Part shown: positions 43,816 to 56,600 of the stretch, in pieces
Layout: each line of letters starts with the position of its first letter
Numbering within the stretch: the stretch's first letter is position 1
Source of the DNA: Acephala macrosclerotiorum
Lineage: Eukaryota > Ascomycota > Leotiomycetes > Helotiales > Mollisiaceae
NCBI GenBank assembly: GCA_014904845.1
Contig: MU119234.1
Coordinates: 62,001-126,000, forward strand
Length of the DNA stretch: 64,000 bases
Direction: 5' to 3'
Translations under genes and position numbers: made by a program
The notes under the pieces: generated by a model
The model's database searches: none
What the model was told of the DNA's origin: nothing
The model's input: the letters and a program-made list of their open reading frames with translations, nothing else

Positions 43816-46089
43816 CTAAATAATCTCAATCGTAGTTTCCAATCCTTCACTGCCAAACCACCTATCCTTACTCAAGACACCAAGGCCAACCCTTCGATAT
43901 TGATCAGGTACTTGATGCGTTGGTTCTAACAAAAGTATAAGGAACAAAATCCCAGTATAGGACTTGCGATCCAAGGCTTCGTACCCATCCCCTTCGAGAT
44001 CGAGGTGGCCTAAGAGGAAACAAGTCATCCCTACGCGAGGATCTACGGGAACTTCAAGGAAGATTTCGGCCCTGCGGTTTTGTTCCGTCCAGTAGTGTAC
44101 GTCGAGATCACCAAGGAATTGCTCCGAGCAGAACGTCATCTCTGTCATCGTCCCTCGCAGTCTGATGCTGCCAGCTGAGACCATGCCTGTGGGGTCGGCA
44201 GTTGCAAGCTGAGTAGTAGCTGAAATGAGTTCGACGTCCCTACGAAACTCTCGGCGGATGAACCGGAGACTAATTCGCCGGAAGGTAGAGACAGAGGCCC
44301 AAGACCAAGACGGAGCAACATAGTTTTCTGGCTCCCAATGATGGCCAGCTTGCCTAACGACAGAGCCCGGCTTCTCCATTGACACCTAAGCAAGACTGTC
44401 GACTAAGGATTGGCGCCAATGTCCCGCTAGATAATCATCTGGAAACATTGCTTGAATGTTTTTGGCGATGGCAGATATCGCCGGTAGCGTATCCCGCGGG
44501 AAGGACAGGTTCATGGAAGAAAAGCGTTGAATGACCGACGTCCACCTAACCAAAGTCGACTCTCGGTCCCAGCAAGGCTGATTTCTCATAAGTTGCATGT
44601 CACGGCTCCATCTAGAGGCATAAACGCCGAGCCGATTACAGTCGTAGCCATGCTCTGAAACAAACTTCTCACGGCAATTCCAGTATAATACATCTTTCGT
44701 CCAAAACACCACGCGAGTAGATAAGAGTAGCTCCTGTAAGACCCATCCACGAGTGAATAGAGGAGATTGGTCCACAACGTGGTGAGCAGAGGGAAGACAC
44801 GGATTTATTCGATCGAACTTGATCCGTATATTCTCCAATGTGGGATCGGCACCTGTTCGCCTCATGCCAATGCTCCCGAGAGCCGCAAAAGTAGCGGTAA
44901 GAACAGCTGCTGGGACCAAGTATTTCTCTAGGCCTACACCCCCAACCTTCGAGTAGGGAATATGGAACTGCCTGTTGGTTGCCGGAGGGAAAAGTCGTTC
45001 TTTTCTCTTCAACAAACTTTTTTGTTTAACATCAGGAACGAGAAATTCCGGGTCTGTCAATGTAGGTAAGAGACAAGAGCGTTGTGGAAATCTTAGGCCT
45101 TTCCGGCCGAATAAACAACCCTCAGCACTGTCTGATGCAGTGGAGGCTGCTATTGTGAAAAGTGATTCTTTGTAATAGTCTCCCATTCGTACGGATTCTT
45201 GCACCCAGTCAGAATCATCCAGCTGGGTTGGCTGAATAATACATAGAATATCTGCCCAGAGGAACCTGACGCCCATCCTCCTGGTAATGGCGATCGCATC
45301 CTGAATAGTCTTTGGCAAAGAATCAATAAGTATAGATTGAGTGCGGTCCTGGAGGTTTTCCTTTGTAGTTCCAACTGATACAGGCTGCTTTCCCCAGCAG
45401 TAACTCAAAGTGAGATAGGACCATGGTGGAAACTGAGATTCGTGGTACCTAGTCGCGAGAGGACCCCAGGGGTTGTAGCTATTCATAATCCTCAGGCGTG
45501 GAAGTGTAGGACCGACATCGATAAGGCGAGTTGGGAGGTTGTGCAAGTTACTATGCATTTTGAAAAGGGTGGGAGTACATTTGCATTCCTTGAACCACTG
45601 AAGAATTTTCGGACAGACATAATCAATGTCTTCTAAGAGTCGAGATTCATCACAACCTACATAATAATTAGTTCATCATAGATTAAACTTGGGATTAATT
45701 TTCATACGAGCACTTGGACTCCAGAGCTCACATTGATTTCCCCCTATCGGTCTCAGATCCGGACGCTTCGACCATAGAACATTGGACACCTGAATTCCAC
45801 GGCCTCTACTGTCTTTGCAGTGAACCTGGATAGTTAGAGAGATTGAATCACTGCTTAGTCGTATAAGCTCTGTTGAATTTTGTATATCGATTCCCGGTAG
45901 CTCTGCGTAAACAAGTGCTTGATATAAAACGCGGCAGAGATCACAACCTCCAACAGCCGATTTCTCCAAAGCGACGAAATTGTACGGGAGCTCAAATCCA
46001 CCCCGACGTATGCCCAAGCGGTCTTCGAAGTAAAAGGCGAGGGCGTCCTGGCACGAAGAGCATCTTCGAGTTCCGGGTTCAGAAACCAT
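43816..46089 (-). pseudogene. HET-domain protein 2, single in-frame stop
   Basis: Exon 1 is 46089-45708 (MVSEPGTRRCSSCQDALAFY, GGCDLCRVLY) and exon 2 is 45656-43816. The intron has gtatga and tatgtag ends. Together they are 741 codons. The HET domain in exon 2 reads YLTLSYCWG, TIQDAIAITRRMGVRFLWAD, ILCIIQ, DDSDWVQESVRMGDYYKESL and FTIAAS. The C-terminal part includes YVAPSWSWASVSTF. One TAG at 44386-44388 interrupts SLVDSLA and VSMEKPGSV. The frame continues on both sides, and a Trp codon (TGG) is the likely ancestor. Otherwise intact. HET proteins act in non-self recognition and cell death. Read-through or a sequencing error cannot be excluded. Confidence 0.8.
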
Positions 46090-46264
46090 CTACTCCACTT
46101 ATAAATTGTCGCGTCTTTAGATGGACATATAGACTACTTAACTATGCAGTTTTGTATGTTGAAAGAAAAGGTGTGAAGCGAATTTGGGGACGTTTGTAGT
46201 ACATATAAGCGAAAATTCAAGCACAGCCTCGGGTGGCTTTTTTAGATCAGTAACGGAAGCGGCG

Positions 46265-46330
46265 CTGCAAACGCTCGAGGGCCACTCGGACTTAGTTGCT
46301 TCAGTCGCTTTTTCACAAGTAGCAAAGTAG
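46265..46330 (+). pseudogene. WD40 repeat fragment (NLR-type)
   Basis: Translation LQTLEGHSDLVASVAFSQ followed by stop. This matches the opening of a WD40 repeat as found in the C-terminal arrays of fungal STAND/NLR proteins such as HET-E relatives. Only one partial blade survives before the AT-rich block begins. Confidence 0.55.
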
Positions 46331-47730
46331 AGTAAGCTTTATTTGTAATAAATAATTGGATAGTAAAAAAAAACAAATATTCTTTGGCTTTTTTCTAATT
46401 ACAAAATCGAGCAATTTATAAAATTGTTTAAAATAAAATTTATTATACGTAATACGAAAAAATTATAATTTTATTTTAAATTATTTTATTATTTAAAATA
46501 AAAACGTATATAAAATTTTAAATTTTTTTATTAAATCGATTTTATATTATTTTAAAATTAATTAAATTCAAATAAAATCGTTTATTATTTAAAATATTAA
46601 TTTTATATAATATAAAAAACAAATTTTATTTATAATATATAATTTTTATATAATTTAATTTAATATTTAAAAAATTATAATATATATTTTAAATTAATTA
46701 TAATAATAATTATTAATTAAAATTTAATATAATTATTATATCGAGAAAAATATTTTTTATTAATCGTTTTATCGAAAAATACATATATTAATAATATTAT
46801 TAACGAGTTAATAATAATTTAATCGATTATTAATATTATTAATTATTTTAATTTAATATTAATTCGATATTAATAATATTAATTTAAAATTAAATATTTA
46901 AATATTTAAAATTTAAAATTTATAATATTTATTTAATTTATTATAAAAATTTCAAATAATAAATTTATAGAGCGTTTATTAAAAATATTAATATTACTTG
47001 AAATTTGATCGTAAAATCGATCGATTTAAGCAAAGTTTACGCGCGTAAAAACTGCTTATAAAGAGTACTAAGTTTATATGCGAGCAAGTATTGCAATTAA
47101 AAAAAGCATTTAAAGATTAAGCGATTTAATTGATTAAGTGTAACTGTATAAATGTCGCGCGCAATCGTTTGTAGTCGCTCGAGAACCGAGAATTTTAGTG
47201 TTTTTATAGATCGGACTCACTTGCCAATCGGTTATTAATTGGGCGCCAAAGATTTGAATATGTAATTACTACGTAGTGCACGCTATTGGTACTATTGACA
47301 AATGATTAATACGTGACAATTTTTTTTGATATATTAATATATATTTTAATAGTAAAATATTTTTCGTATTTCGCACTATATTTTATTTTTAACGATTTAA
47401 ACTTTGAAATAATATAAAATTTTTAATTGTATCGATTTTATTAATACGAATAAAAACGATTTTTTTTATAATTTTTTTTATAAAAAGTATTAAATATTAA
47501 AAATAATATATTTTAACGTTTTTTAATAAAATTATTTTAAATATAATAAAAATTAAATTTTAATATTTTTATAATTATATACAAATATTATTAATAAATA
47601 ATAATTTTTTTTTAATAAAATATTAATTATAATTTTATTTTTTTTAATATAATTTTTAATAATATTAAAAATCTTTTTTTATATAAATTATATAATAATT
47701 TATATTAATTTAAATAATTTTTTTTTTAAA
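46331..47730. repeat. AT-rich RIP-type block with a less mutated core
   Basis: Nearly pure A/T from 46.33 to 46.98 kb and from 47.33 to 47.73 kb. Between them, 47.0-47.33 kb is less altered and holds CGTGACA at about 47320. Probably mutated retrotransposon sequence ending at repeat terminus B. No coding frame. Confidence 0.65.
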
Positions 47731-47734
47731 AATC

Positions 47735-47812
47735 GCTGTCGCAGAGTATATAAACCCTTAGCAGTGCACTAACCCTAATATGGAAGAGCCAAGCTTTCAC
47801 GTGACAGTGCTT
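47735..47812 (+). repeat. Repeat terminus, copy B
   Basis: Counterpart of 24535-24612, with the same TATATAAACCC, TAACCCTAA and closing ACGTGACA. This copy keeps CpA and CpT sites that copy A has lost, and lacks most of copy A's CpG sites. Confidence 0.55.
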
Positions 47813-48300
47813 CGGCTTAGGCTAACTCGGGTCGGGGCGGGCCGAGCTCGCTCAGGCTATGCTTCAAGAATGCTCATTATCGGCTCAGGTTAAAGTAGCG
47901 ACTACTCAGGTAATCTCAGACGACGATTTCTCAGCTTCGCATTAAACTCGGTTAGCCAGGGTTGCTGTTTTGCTCAGGCACTATTCACCCTCGCCTCATC
48001 CTCTACTCAGGGCTCTTATGCTCTACTCCCCGGTACTTCCTCGAAATCTTCATGTGTAATTTCCTCGGCCTCGACTGTCCCAGGATTAGAATCGTCGATT
48101 GAAGTAGCTGCTTCACCGTCTGTTTGATTAGCACGGTCATTAATTTTCAAGCATCAATTGAACAGCGACTTTTTAAGGTCTACAGCTTGCGCAGCTATGT
48201 CCCCATAGGCAAATAGCATTACCTTGTGGAGCTAAAAATATGGAATTGTTTAAGAATTTGAGACTTGTTGAACCCCATAGTCTTCTAAATTTAAAGTTCA
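47813..48300. other. GC-balanced interval without a gene
   Basis: Rich in GCTCAGG-type words. Frames are short on all six readings. Possibly internal sequence of the element ending at 47812. Confidence 0.35.
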
Positions 48301-48307
48301 GCAAGGC

Positions 48308-48780
48308 CTAGAGGTATTCACTGATAGCTCCCAGCCGCGTCGTCAGAAACGTGCAGCAGTTCGCACAACGTACCTGCATGAAGGTTGAAGGAAACTGAAC
48401 CTGTCTAACTATCATCTTCATTGAACAACGGCGGTCTTGCTTTTTTAAGGTTGTTACACTACCTAATCCTTCCAGAGCATCTCCTACCGCCTTAATCCCT
48501 TTATTTAAGCTCTCATTCCCTCTAGTTTTGAGCCGTATAGTGTAAGAACTCCTCAATTTGTTGGCCAAAAATTAGGCTTGATCAAACGCATCCCCAACAA
48601 CATCTCTACCCGGCTTTCGGGTTGTGTGTACTGGTCAAACGAGTCGGAGCACTTCGGTAGTGATCGCTTCCCCTTGAACTTGTAGGATTGCGTACGCAAG
48701 CAGTTATAATGTTCCATGCTCAGGTAATTACATGAATAAAAAATACCAATGAGTTCGTCTCCATTCGCCCTGTCAGGCAA
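48308..48780 (-). pseudogene. Unrecognised protein relic
   Basis: Two minus-strand frames abut with a one-base shift at about 48560: MPDRANGDELIGIFYSCNY to KPNFWPTN, then KLRSSYTIRLKTRGNE to TRLGAISEYL. The second contains QVQFPSTFMQVRCANCCTFL, which looks conserved-protein-like. I do not recognise the family. It sits downstream of the DUF1857 gene on the same strand. Confidence 0.3.
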
Positions 48781-48869
48781 GCTCTACTCGCCGCATGAAC
48801 CTGGTTTCCCTTGTCCCTTCATTTTCGAATTCCATCTCCCTCGAGTCCCCAAGGTAGCAAACTACCTGG

Positions 48870-49427
48870 TCAAAGTTGGCCTTTCTCCACCAAGTTTCTG
48901 ATGGCTTGAAGAGTCGAGTATACCGCTGCAGCAGCTATCTGGAGTTGATTAGGTTAGAATCGAATTCCTTACTTGCGGTATGCGTCAGTCTGGCCACCTA
49001 CCGTTTTATGTTGATCCTCGGCCTCCTTGGCTTCGTCACTACCTTGGACGAGTTGGGGATGCTCCCACGCGAATATAAAGGTCAGAAACAGCTCATTGTC
49101 GCCGGTTGCGCCTTTGCCCATGCTGATGATGTTTGTCGCCGTGCTACCGTCTTCCATGGCGTAGTCCAACCGGCACGGCGGGCTCAAAGTGCACACCTCA
49201 CGGATCGTACGAGCGTGGGCCACGGCACTATCGGCCTTGAAGATGACGGTGGCAGTGATCACATTGTCCGTCTCCGAGTGGATCTCGCAGGTCTCGACGA
49301 CAGGCACAAAGTCCTGTGGTACGCGTGCTTTCCGCTCAAGTCCAGCCCAGACCTGAGCATGGCTAAGGATCGCTTGGGCACCAGGAGGATTGACAATCGT
49401 CGTGTAGGCAAGGTGTATTACCACCAT
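48870..49427 (-). CDS. DUF1857 / AtaL-like protein
   Basis: Exons 49427-49002 and 48938-48870, joined over a 63-bp intron (gtaggt to ctccag), give about 164 residues. The sequence MVVIHLAYTTIVNPPG, QVWAGLERKARVPQDFVPVV, a beta-rich TATVIFKAD, TIREVCTL, DYAMEDGSTATNIIS, FLTFIFAWEHPQL and the C-terminal AIRNLVEKGQL matches the fungal/bacterial DUF1857 family. That family has an SRPBCC-like (START-type) fold with a hydrophobic ligand pocket and is often found near secondary-metabolite genes. Such genes are absent here. The length is normal. Without the splice the frame would run on and stop at YRK, losing the last helix. Confidence 0.85.
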
Positions 49428-49499
49428 GGCGTTAACTACCTAGGTAGGTATCCGCTTCCTCGCTTACGTTGCGTTATATCCGACGGGGCTGAGATTCTT

Positions 49500-50650
49500 T
49501 AGCGTCCAGTATTGTAAAGAACCCGGTTCAATGATGTCTTGTTACGAACCCTACCTGATACGTATAATACTTTGTCCAGTGTTGCGTTCTCTGGGATCCC
49601 TTTTGTAGCCGTCGTCGGACTTGACGCCTTTACCAGAAGCTGTTCTCATTTGCGATGTCTCAGCCCCCAGTGTACGACACTATTCGGACCTCCGGTGCTG
49701 CATCCTCAGTCTCTGCTCAGGTTGCTCAGTCACGTGCCTGCTCTCGTTTCTAGTAACCAATCATAATTTACTTTCTATTCGGATCTGTTATACGAAAGTT
49801 GTCAATTTTATACGACTTTATTCAGGGAAACCAACTCGGCTTTTAGAGAGCTTAAATAGTCCTTCTCTTAGCGCGTATTAAAAAATTGAATTTTATTTTG
49901 TTTTATTTTTAATATTAACGTTTTAAAATTTAAGAGCTCCAATAGACGCTTTAAACACTCCAGACATATTAGAGTTGAAATGCTCAATAGATTCAAAACT
50001 AAACTACTTAAAACTTTATATATAGAATCTCTTATATTATAAAACTTTATTTTAAAAGTTTCAATTAATTCTATCGAGCGCGCATTAAAATATATCGCTA
50101 TAAAGTTCGAATATAAAATTTTTGGTGTTCTTCGCCAAATGCGCTAATGCAACCTTAAATTTAACCGAGCTAGTGCGGCCGCATTTTAGACCCAAAATTT
50201 TAGTGTTCCTAATTTAAAAAATCTTCGGTAAACGCTTTATTCTACGAAACTTCCACTTTAAATTCTAAATATAGCTTAAATCGCATTATTTTCAAAAGTT
50301 TGAGTTTGGTGGAACAATTAACGTGCGGTATGCCCTGCGCATATAGTCGAGTAGAGTAGAGCACTTAGGAAAGGCACTTAGTAATTGATTACAATGCCGA
50401 GAGCATGCGCATGCAGCCGAGAGTTTTAGTGTTCTTCGCTTAAAAAGTTGGTGCCTTAGGCCTACATATTTCAGCCAGTCAATCCGCTCCAGACGCTCCA
50501 AACGGCTCCAGACGCTCTAGACGGTTCCAGGCCCTTCAGACGCTCCAGACGTGAAATTTATTACCTCAATCTGGACTAGGCTGGCAGATTCGATAGTAAT
50601 CTTTCAGCCGATCCAACTATGCCTAAGGAAGTTAGACTTGTCACTATTAA
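49500..50650. other. Intergenic, degenerate repeat-like sequence
   Basis: Three diverged copies of a TTTTAGTGTTC.T-type word (about 50120, 50195 and 50425) and a short minisatellite are the only structure. No gene recognised. Confidence 0.4.
50484..50551. repeat. Short minisatellite, CGCTCCAGA-type unit
   Basis: About seven imperfect 9-10-bp units (gctccagac, gctccaaac, gctctagac, gttccaggc and so on) in tandem, next to the start of the large AT block. Confidence 0.7.
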
Positions 50651-53600
50651 ATTGAAATTTGCCGATGATTATTCGTAGAAATTTTAATAAAATTATAAAT
50701 ATTATTATATTTTTATTTCGAATATTTAAAATAAATTAATTATATTTAAAAAAAAAAAATTTTTTTTATTAAAATATAAAAATCGTTTATAAAATTTAAT
50801 ATTATATTATTTTTTAATAATATTAATATTTAATTTTTTATATTATATTTTTTTTTTTAATATTTTTTCGATTTAAAAATATATATAAATATAATAATTT
50901 TTAATAATTTAATATAAATAAATTTTTTTAAAAAAAACAATTATAATTATATAAATAAAATTAAAATTTTTAAAATCTCGAAATATATTATTTTACGAAT
51001 TATTATTTTTATATTTAATTTATATTTTTATTATTATAATAAATAATTATTTTAAAAAAAAAAATTTTATTATTTATAAAATTTTTTTTTTTTTAAATTC
51101 GATTTCGTATTTAATTTTTATTTTTATAATTATTATTTCAACGAATTTGAAATTTTATTTAATAATAATAAATAATTAAAAATATTTAATATTTATAATA
51201 AAATTATTAAAATTTTAAATTATATATATAAAAATAATAATAATATATTTTTTTTAATTAATAATAAAAAATCGATTTTTATAAAATTAATTTTAAATAT
51301 TATAAAATTTTCAATAATAAAAATAAATTAATTCGTTTTTTTAAATATTTTATAAAAATTTTAAAAAAATTATTTTATAAAATTAATATTTTTTAATATT
51401 TTTTTTTATTATAACGATTTTAATATTTATTAAAATTAAATAATAAATATTATTTTTTTATTATTAATTAATAATTATTATAATAAAATTTAATATTTTT
51501 AAAATATTAATAATTTTTTTTTTTTTAAATTTTTAAAAATAATATTATATTTTTAAATTTTATAATAAAATTTTTTTTTCAATTAATTTACGTTTATTTT
51601 TTTTTATTTTTTATTTTAAAAATTTTATAAAATTTATTATTACGATTTAATTTTTAAATATTTTTTATTAAAATTTTTTTCGTATATTTTAAATTTTATT
51701 TTTCGATTTATTTATTATTATTATATTTATTAATAATCGTTTTATTAAAATTTTAAACATTAATATTATTATTATTAAAAATATATAATAATAAATTCGA
51801 TTTTTTTAAAAAAAAATTTATTAATATTAATTTTTTTTTTAAATAATAAATTAAATAAATTTTTAACTTTTTTATATATTTTTAAAATATTTATTAAATT
51901 TGTAATTAAATTTTTTTTTAATTATTTGTTTTATAATTTAATTATATTAATATTGATTATTTTTAAATATAAACGATTATAATTTTAAAAATTATAATAT
52001 TATTAATTGTTTTTTTAATAATAATAATTATAATTAATTAATTAATTTATAAAAAAATAAATAATAATAAAATCGATTTTTTTATTTTTTATTTATTTAA
52101 AATATTTAAAATAATATTATTTATTTTATTAATCGTTATATATAATATTAACGTTTAAATCGATTTTTAAATTATTAAATAATACGAAAAAAAAAAAAAT
52201 TTTTAATTTTTTAATAAAATTGTTTATTTAAATTAAAAATTTTAATACGAATATTTATTAAATTTTTTAAATTTAAATAATACGTAAAATCGAAAATTGA
52301 AATTCGATATAAATTTTTTATTAAATTTTTTTTATAAATAATTTAAATAAAATAAAAAATAATAAATTATTAATTATATTTAAAATTATTTTTTATATTA
52401 TAATATTTAAATATTTTTATCGAATTTTCAAATATTTTAAATTGTTAATTTTATTATATTATAATTTTTTTTTTTATATTTATATATAATAATCGTTTTT
52501 TCGTATATTTTATTATAATTATAAATAAATATTTTTATCGATTTAGAATCGTTTTTTTCAAAAATTCGTTTTTTAATATATATTAAATTTTTTTTTATAA
52601 ATTTACGTTTTTAATATTATTTATTTAATTTATTTTATTTAATTAATTTTTTAAATATTTAATCGAATAAATTTATATATATTTTTATTATTAAAAGTTT
52701 TTTTTATAAATTAATCAATAATTTTATATAAGAATTTTATATTTATTCGATAATATTTTTAATTATATTTATAAAAATCGAATTTTTTAAATTTTTAAAA
52801 TAATTTTATAGTTTTTATATATATTATTATATTATTTTAAAAAAATCGTAATATTATTTTTTTTAAATTAAAATATTTATAATTTTAATACGAATACGTA
52901 TTTTTTAAAGTTTTATATTTTTAAAAAAAAAAATTATTATTTATAAAATTTTTTTTAAAAAAAAACGATAATATAATTAAAATACAAAATTTTTTTTTAA
53001 TACGAATAATTTATTAATTTTAATTTTTAAATTAAAAATTAATTTAATAATTTAAAAATACGAATTTTTAAATTATTATTTTTAAATAAAATTCGTTTTA
53101 AAAATTAATTTTTATTTATATTATTTTTTTATAAAAAAAAATTTATTTTAATTTTTATTTGAAATTTTATTTATTTATTCGTTTTTTATAAATTAATATT
53201 TTTTTATAATTTTACAATTTTATAATTAAATTATTTAATTTCGAATAATATAATTAAAATAAAAAAATTTTATTAATTAATTTTTAATTTTTGATTTTTA
53301 ATAATTTAAATTTTTTTTTAATAAAATTTATTAAAATAATTTATTTTTCTACGTTATTTTATTAATATAAAAAAATAATAAAATATAAAATAAAAAAGTC
53401 TAATTATAAATTAATTCGTTTTAATTAATAAATTAAATTTTTTCGCAATAATTTGTAATTCGTAAATTAATTAATTAATTAATTAAAATAAAAATAAAAA
53501 TAAATTATTAATTAATTTATAATAAACGAAAATTTATTATATATTAAAAAATACATAATTAATATTACTTTTGAAATTAATTATTTATAAAGATTTTTAA

Positions 53601-56600
53601 AGAAAAAATATATAATTTTATTATATTATATTTTATTATATTGAGTTTATAAAATTATTTAAAACGAATTAATCGAAAAATAAATTAATAAAAATATAAT
53701 TTTATAAATAATAATTAAAACTATTAATAATTCGATAAAATCGAACGATATTATATTTATATTATTAATTTTTGAGATTTATTTTAAAATAATTAATAAC
53801 GATATATTATCGTTATTAATTATTAAAAAAAAAATATTATTTATATATTTAATATTAAATTAATAATATATTTATAATAAAAAATAATTCAAATACGAAA
53901 TTTATATTAAATTTATTAATTTTATTTGAAATATACGTTTAATATAAAAAAAACGAATTAAAAAAATTATATAAATTATTAATAATTAATAAAAAAATAT
54001 ATACGATTAATATATTTTATAAATCGATTAATTTTTATTTAATAATTATTAAATTTTATTATATAAAAAAAGAAATATTAAAAGTTTATAATCGAATTAA
54101 TAATTAAAAAAATTAAAAAAAAATTTATTATTTTTTAATTAAAAAGAAATTTTTTGATTTTTTTAATCGAGTAAATTAAATTAAAAATTAATTATAAAAT
54201 ATAATTAAAAATATTTAAAAAATTACGAAATAAAAACGTATATAATAAAGAATTTAAATAAAATAAATATTATAATTTTATTGAAAACGATAAAAGAAAT
54301 TATAAAAATTTAAACGATTAATTTTTTATTATTATTATTAAAAAAATTAAAATTTTTATAATTTTTATAATTAAAAAAAAAATTCGATATAAAATTATTA
54401 TTAAAACTACGAAAAAAAAATATATAATTACAATTTTTAAATAATTATTTAAAACGTTTTAAAAAAAAATTAATAATTTATTTTATTTAATACGATTTTA
54501 TTAAATATATTAAAATTCGAATTTTTAATTCGAAATTAATTAATGAGATTAAAAATAAAATTTTTAATACTTTTTATAAGAAATTAAAATTAATTATTCA
54601 AAAATATAATAACGAAAAAAAAAAAAATATTTATATAATTTTTAATAATTTAAAGAATTAATTAACGATTAATTATCGTATTAATATTTTTTTTTTAATT
54701 TAATTTCAAAGTAAAAAAATCAAAATATAATTTCGTAATATTATTTAAATTTATATTTAATTTATAATAAATTTTTAATAATTTATATTAATACGTTTAT
54801 TAAAAAAAAAATTTATTTATATTTATTAAATATAATTATAATTATTTTAAAGTTTTTATATAATATTATAAAAATAAAAATATATTAATAAATTACGTAT
54901 TATAAATACTATAAAAAAAATTATTTATAATTATATCAATATACGATTTTTATTTTTTAATTACAATTATTAAAAAAAAATTTAATATTATTAAAATATA
55001 AATCGACGATATATTTATATTAATAAAAAAAATAAAAATTTTTCGAGAAAAACGAATTTAATAATATTAAATTTTTAATATTAAAAATATTATTAATTTT
55101 TAATAAATATATTTTATTTTAATTTGAAAACGAAATTTAATTATAATAAAAAAATTAAAATAAAAAAATTAAATTAATCGATATTAAATTATTAAATTTT
55201 TAAATTAAATATTAAAAATAATAAATTAAAAAAATTTATATTATTATAATTTATTAATTTAAAACAATTTTCGATTTATTTATTTATTTATTTATTATTT
55301 TTTAATATTAAAATTCAATAAAAAAATTATTATATTAAATAAAAAATTAAAATAATAAATTAAAAATTTAAATCGAAAATTCAAATATATTATTTTCAAT
55401 TTATTTATAATAAAAAATATAATTTTTAAATTAAATATAAAATTTTTTTAATAAATAAATATTATTTAAACGATAAAAAATATAATAAAATTAATATTTA
55501 ATAAAAATTTAAAATTCGAATAAAAAAATAAATTAAAAAAAACGATAAAAACGAAATAAAAAACTAGAAAAAGTATTTATTAAAAAAAAATAAAAAAATA
55601 AAATTTTACGTTATATTTTAAATTTTATAATTATTTAATTTATAAAATTAAAAAAAAAAAATTTATTTTAATTTCGATATTTATAATTTTTAATGAATTT
55701 CAAAAATAATATTAATTTATTAACGTTGTTTTTAAAATTTAATTATATAATTTTTATATTAAAATATTAACAAATTTTACGTATTAATAAATTATAATAA
55801 AAAAAAAATTCAAAACGTTTTTTAAAATAATTAAATTAAATTGATTTTTATTACAAAGAAAAAATTATTAATATAAATATAATATTAATTTAATAATTAT
55901 ATACAATATTATATCGAATTAAAATTAATATTATTTATATTAAAATTAAAATTTATAATTTATAATTATTTAACGAATTATTTATATAAATACAATATTA
56001 GTTTAGTAGTCACGTGCGGCACTAGGCCAAATCGGGACTAGCGCCGTTTGCACTAGAGTTGAAATTATATTTTTCAATTTTTGCGCATTTATTAAATTAA
56101 AAAAAATCAATCAACGAATTATTCAATTTATTTATTTATTTCGTTTCTAGTTTATTACTAATAATAAATATTTCTAGTAATACTAACAATTTAATTTATT
56201 TATTTATTTTATTTTTAATTTACTATTAATAATTATTAAAAAAAATTTATTTAAATAAAATAAAAATAAAAAACATATATAAATTTAATTAAAACCGTTT
56301 TTATATTTTTAATTATTATTAAAATAAATAATATTTATTTAAAAATAAAAATTCGTTTAAAAATTATAAAAAAAAATTTATTAATTAATAATATTATATA
56401 TAAAAATTTGTAATTATATTAAATAAATAATATATTTATTATAAAAAAAAAAAAATTTATTATTTTTTATAATTTTATAAATATAAAAAATATTTATATA
56501 TTTATAAAAAATATTAAAATTTTTAATTTTTAACGATTATAAATAATTATATACGAATTTTATATAATTATATTTTAATTAATTAAATCGTTTAATTTCT

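Noticed and set aside
48876..49502. 208-codon plus-strand ORF over the DUF1857 gene
   Set aside because: Antisense shadow. The minus strand has clear family similarity and a frame-keeping intron.
50484..50551. Possible CRISPR-like short array
   Set aside because: Units of 9-10 bp are directly adjacent with no spacers, so it is an ordinary minisatellite in a eukaryotic genome.
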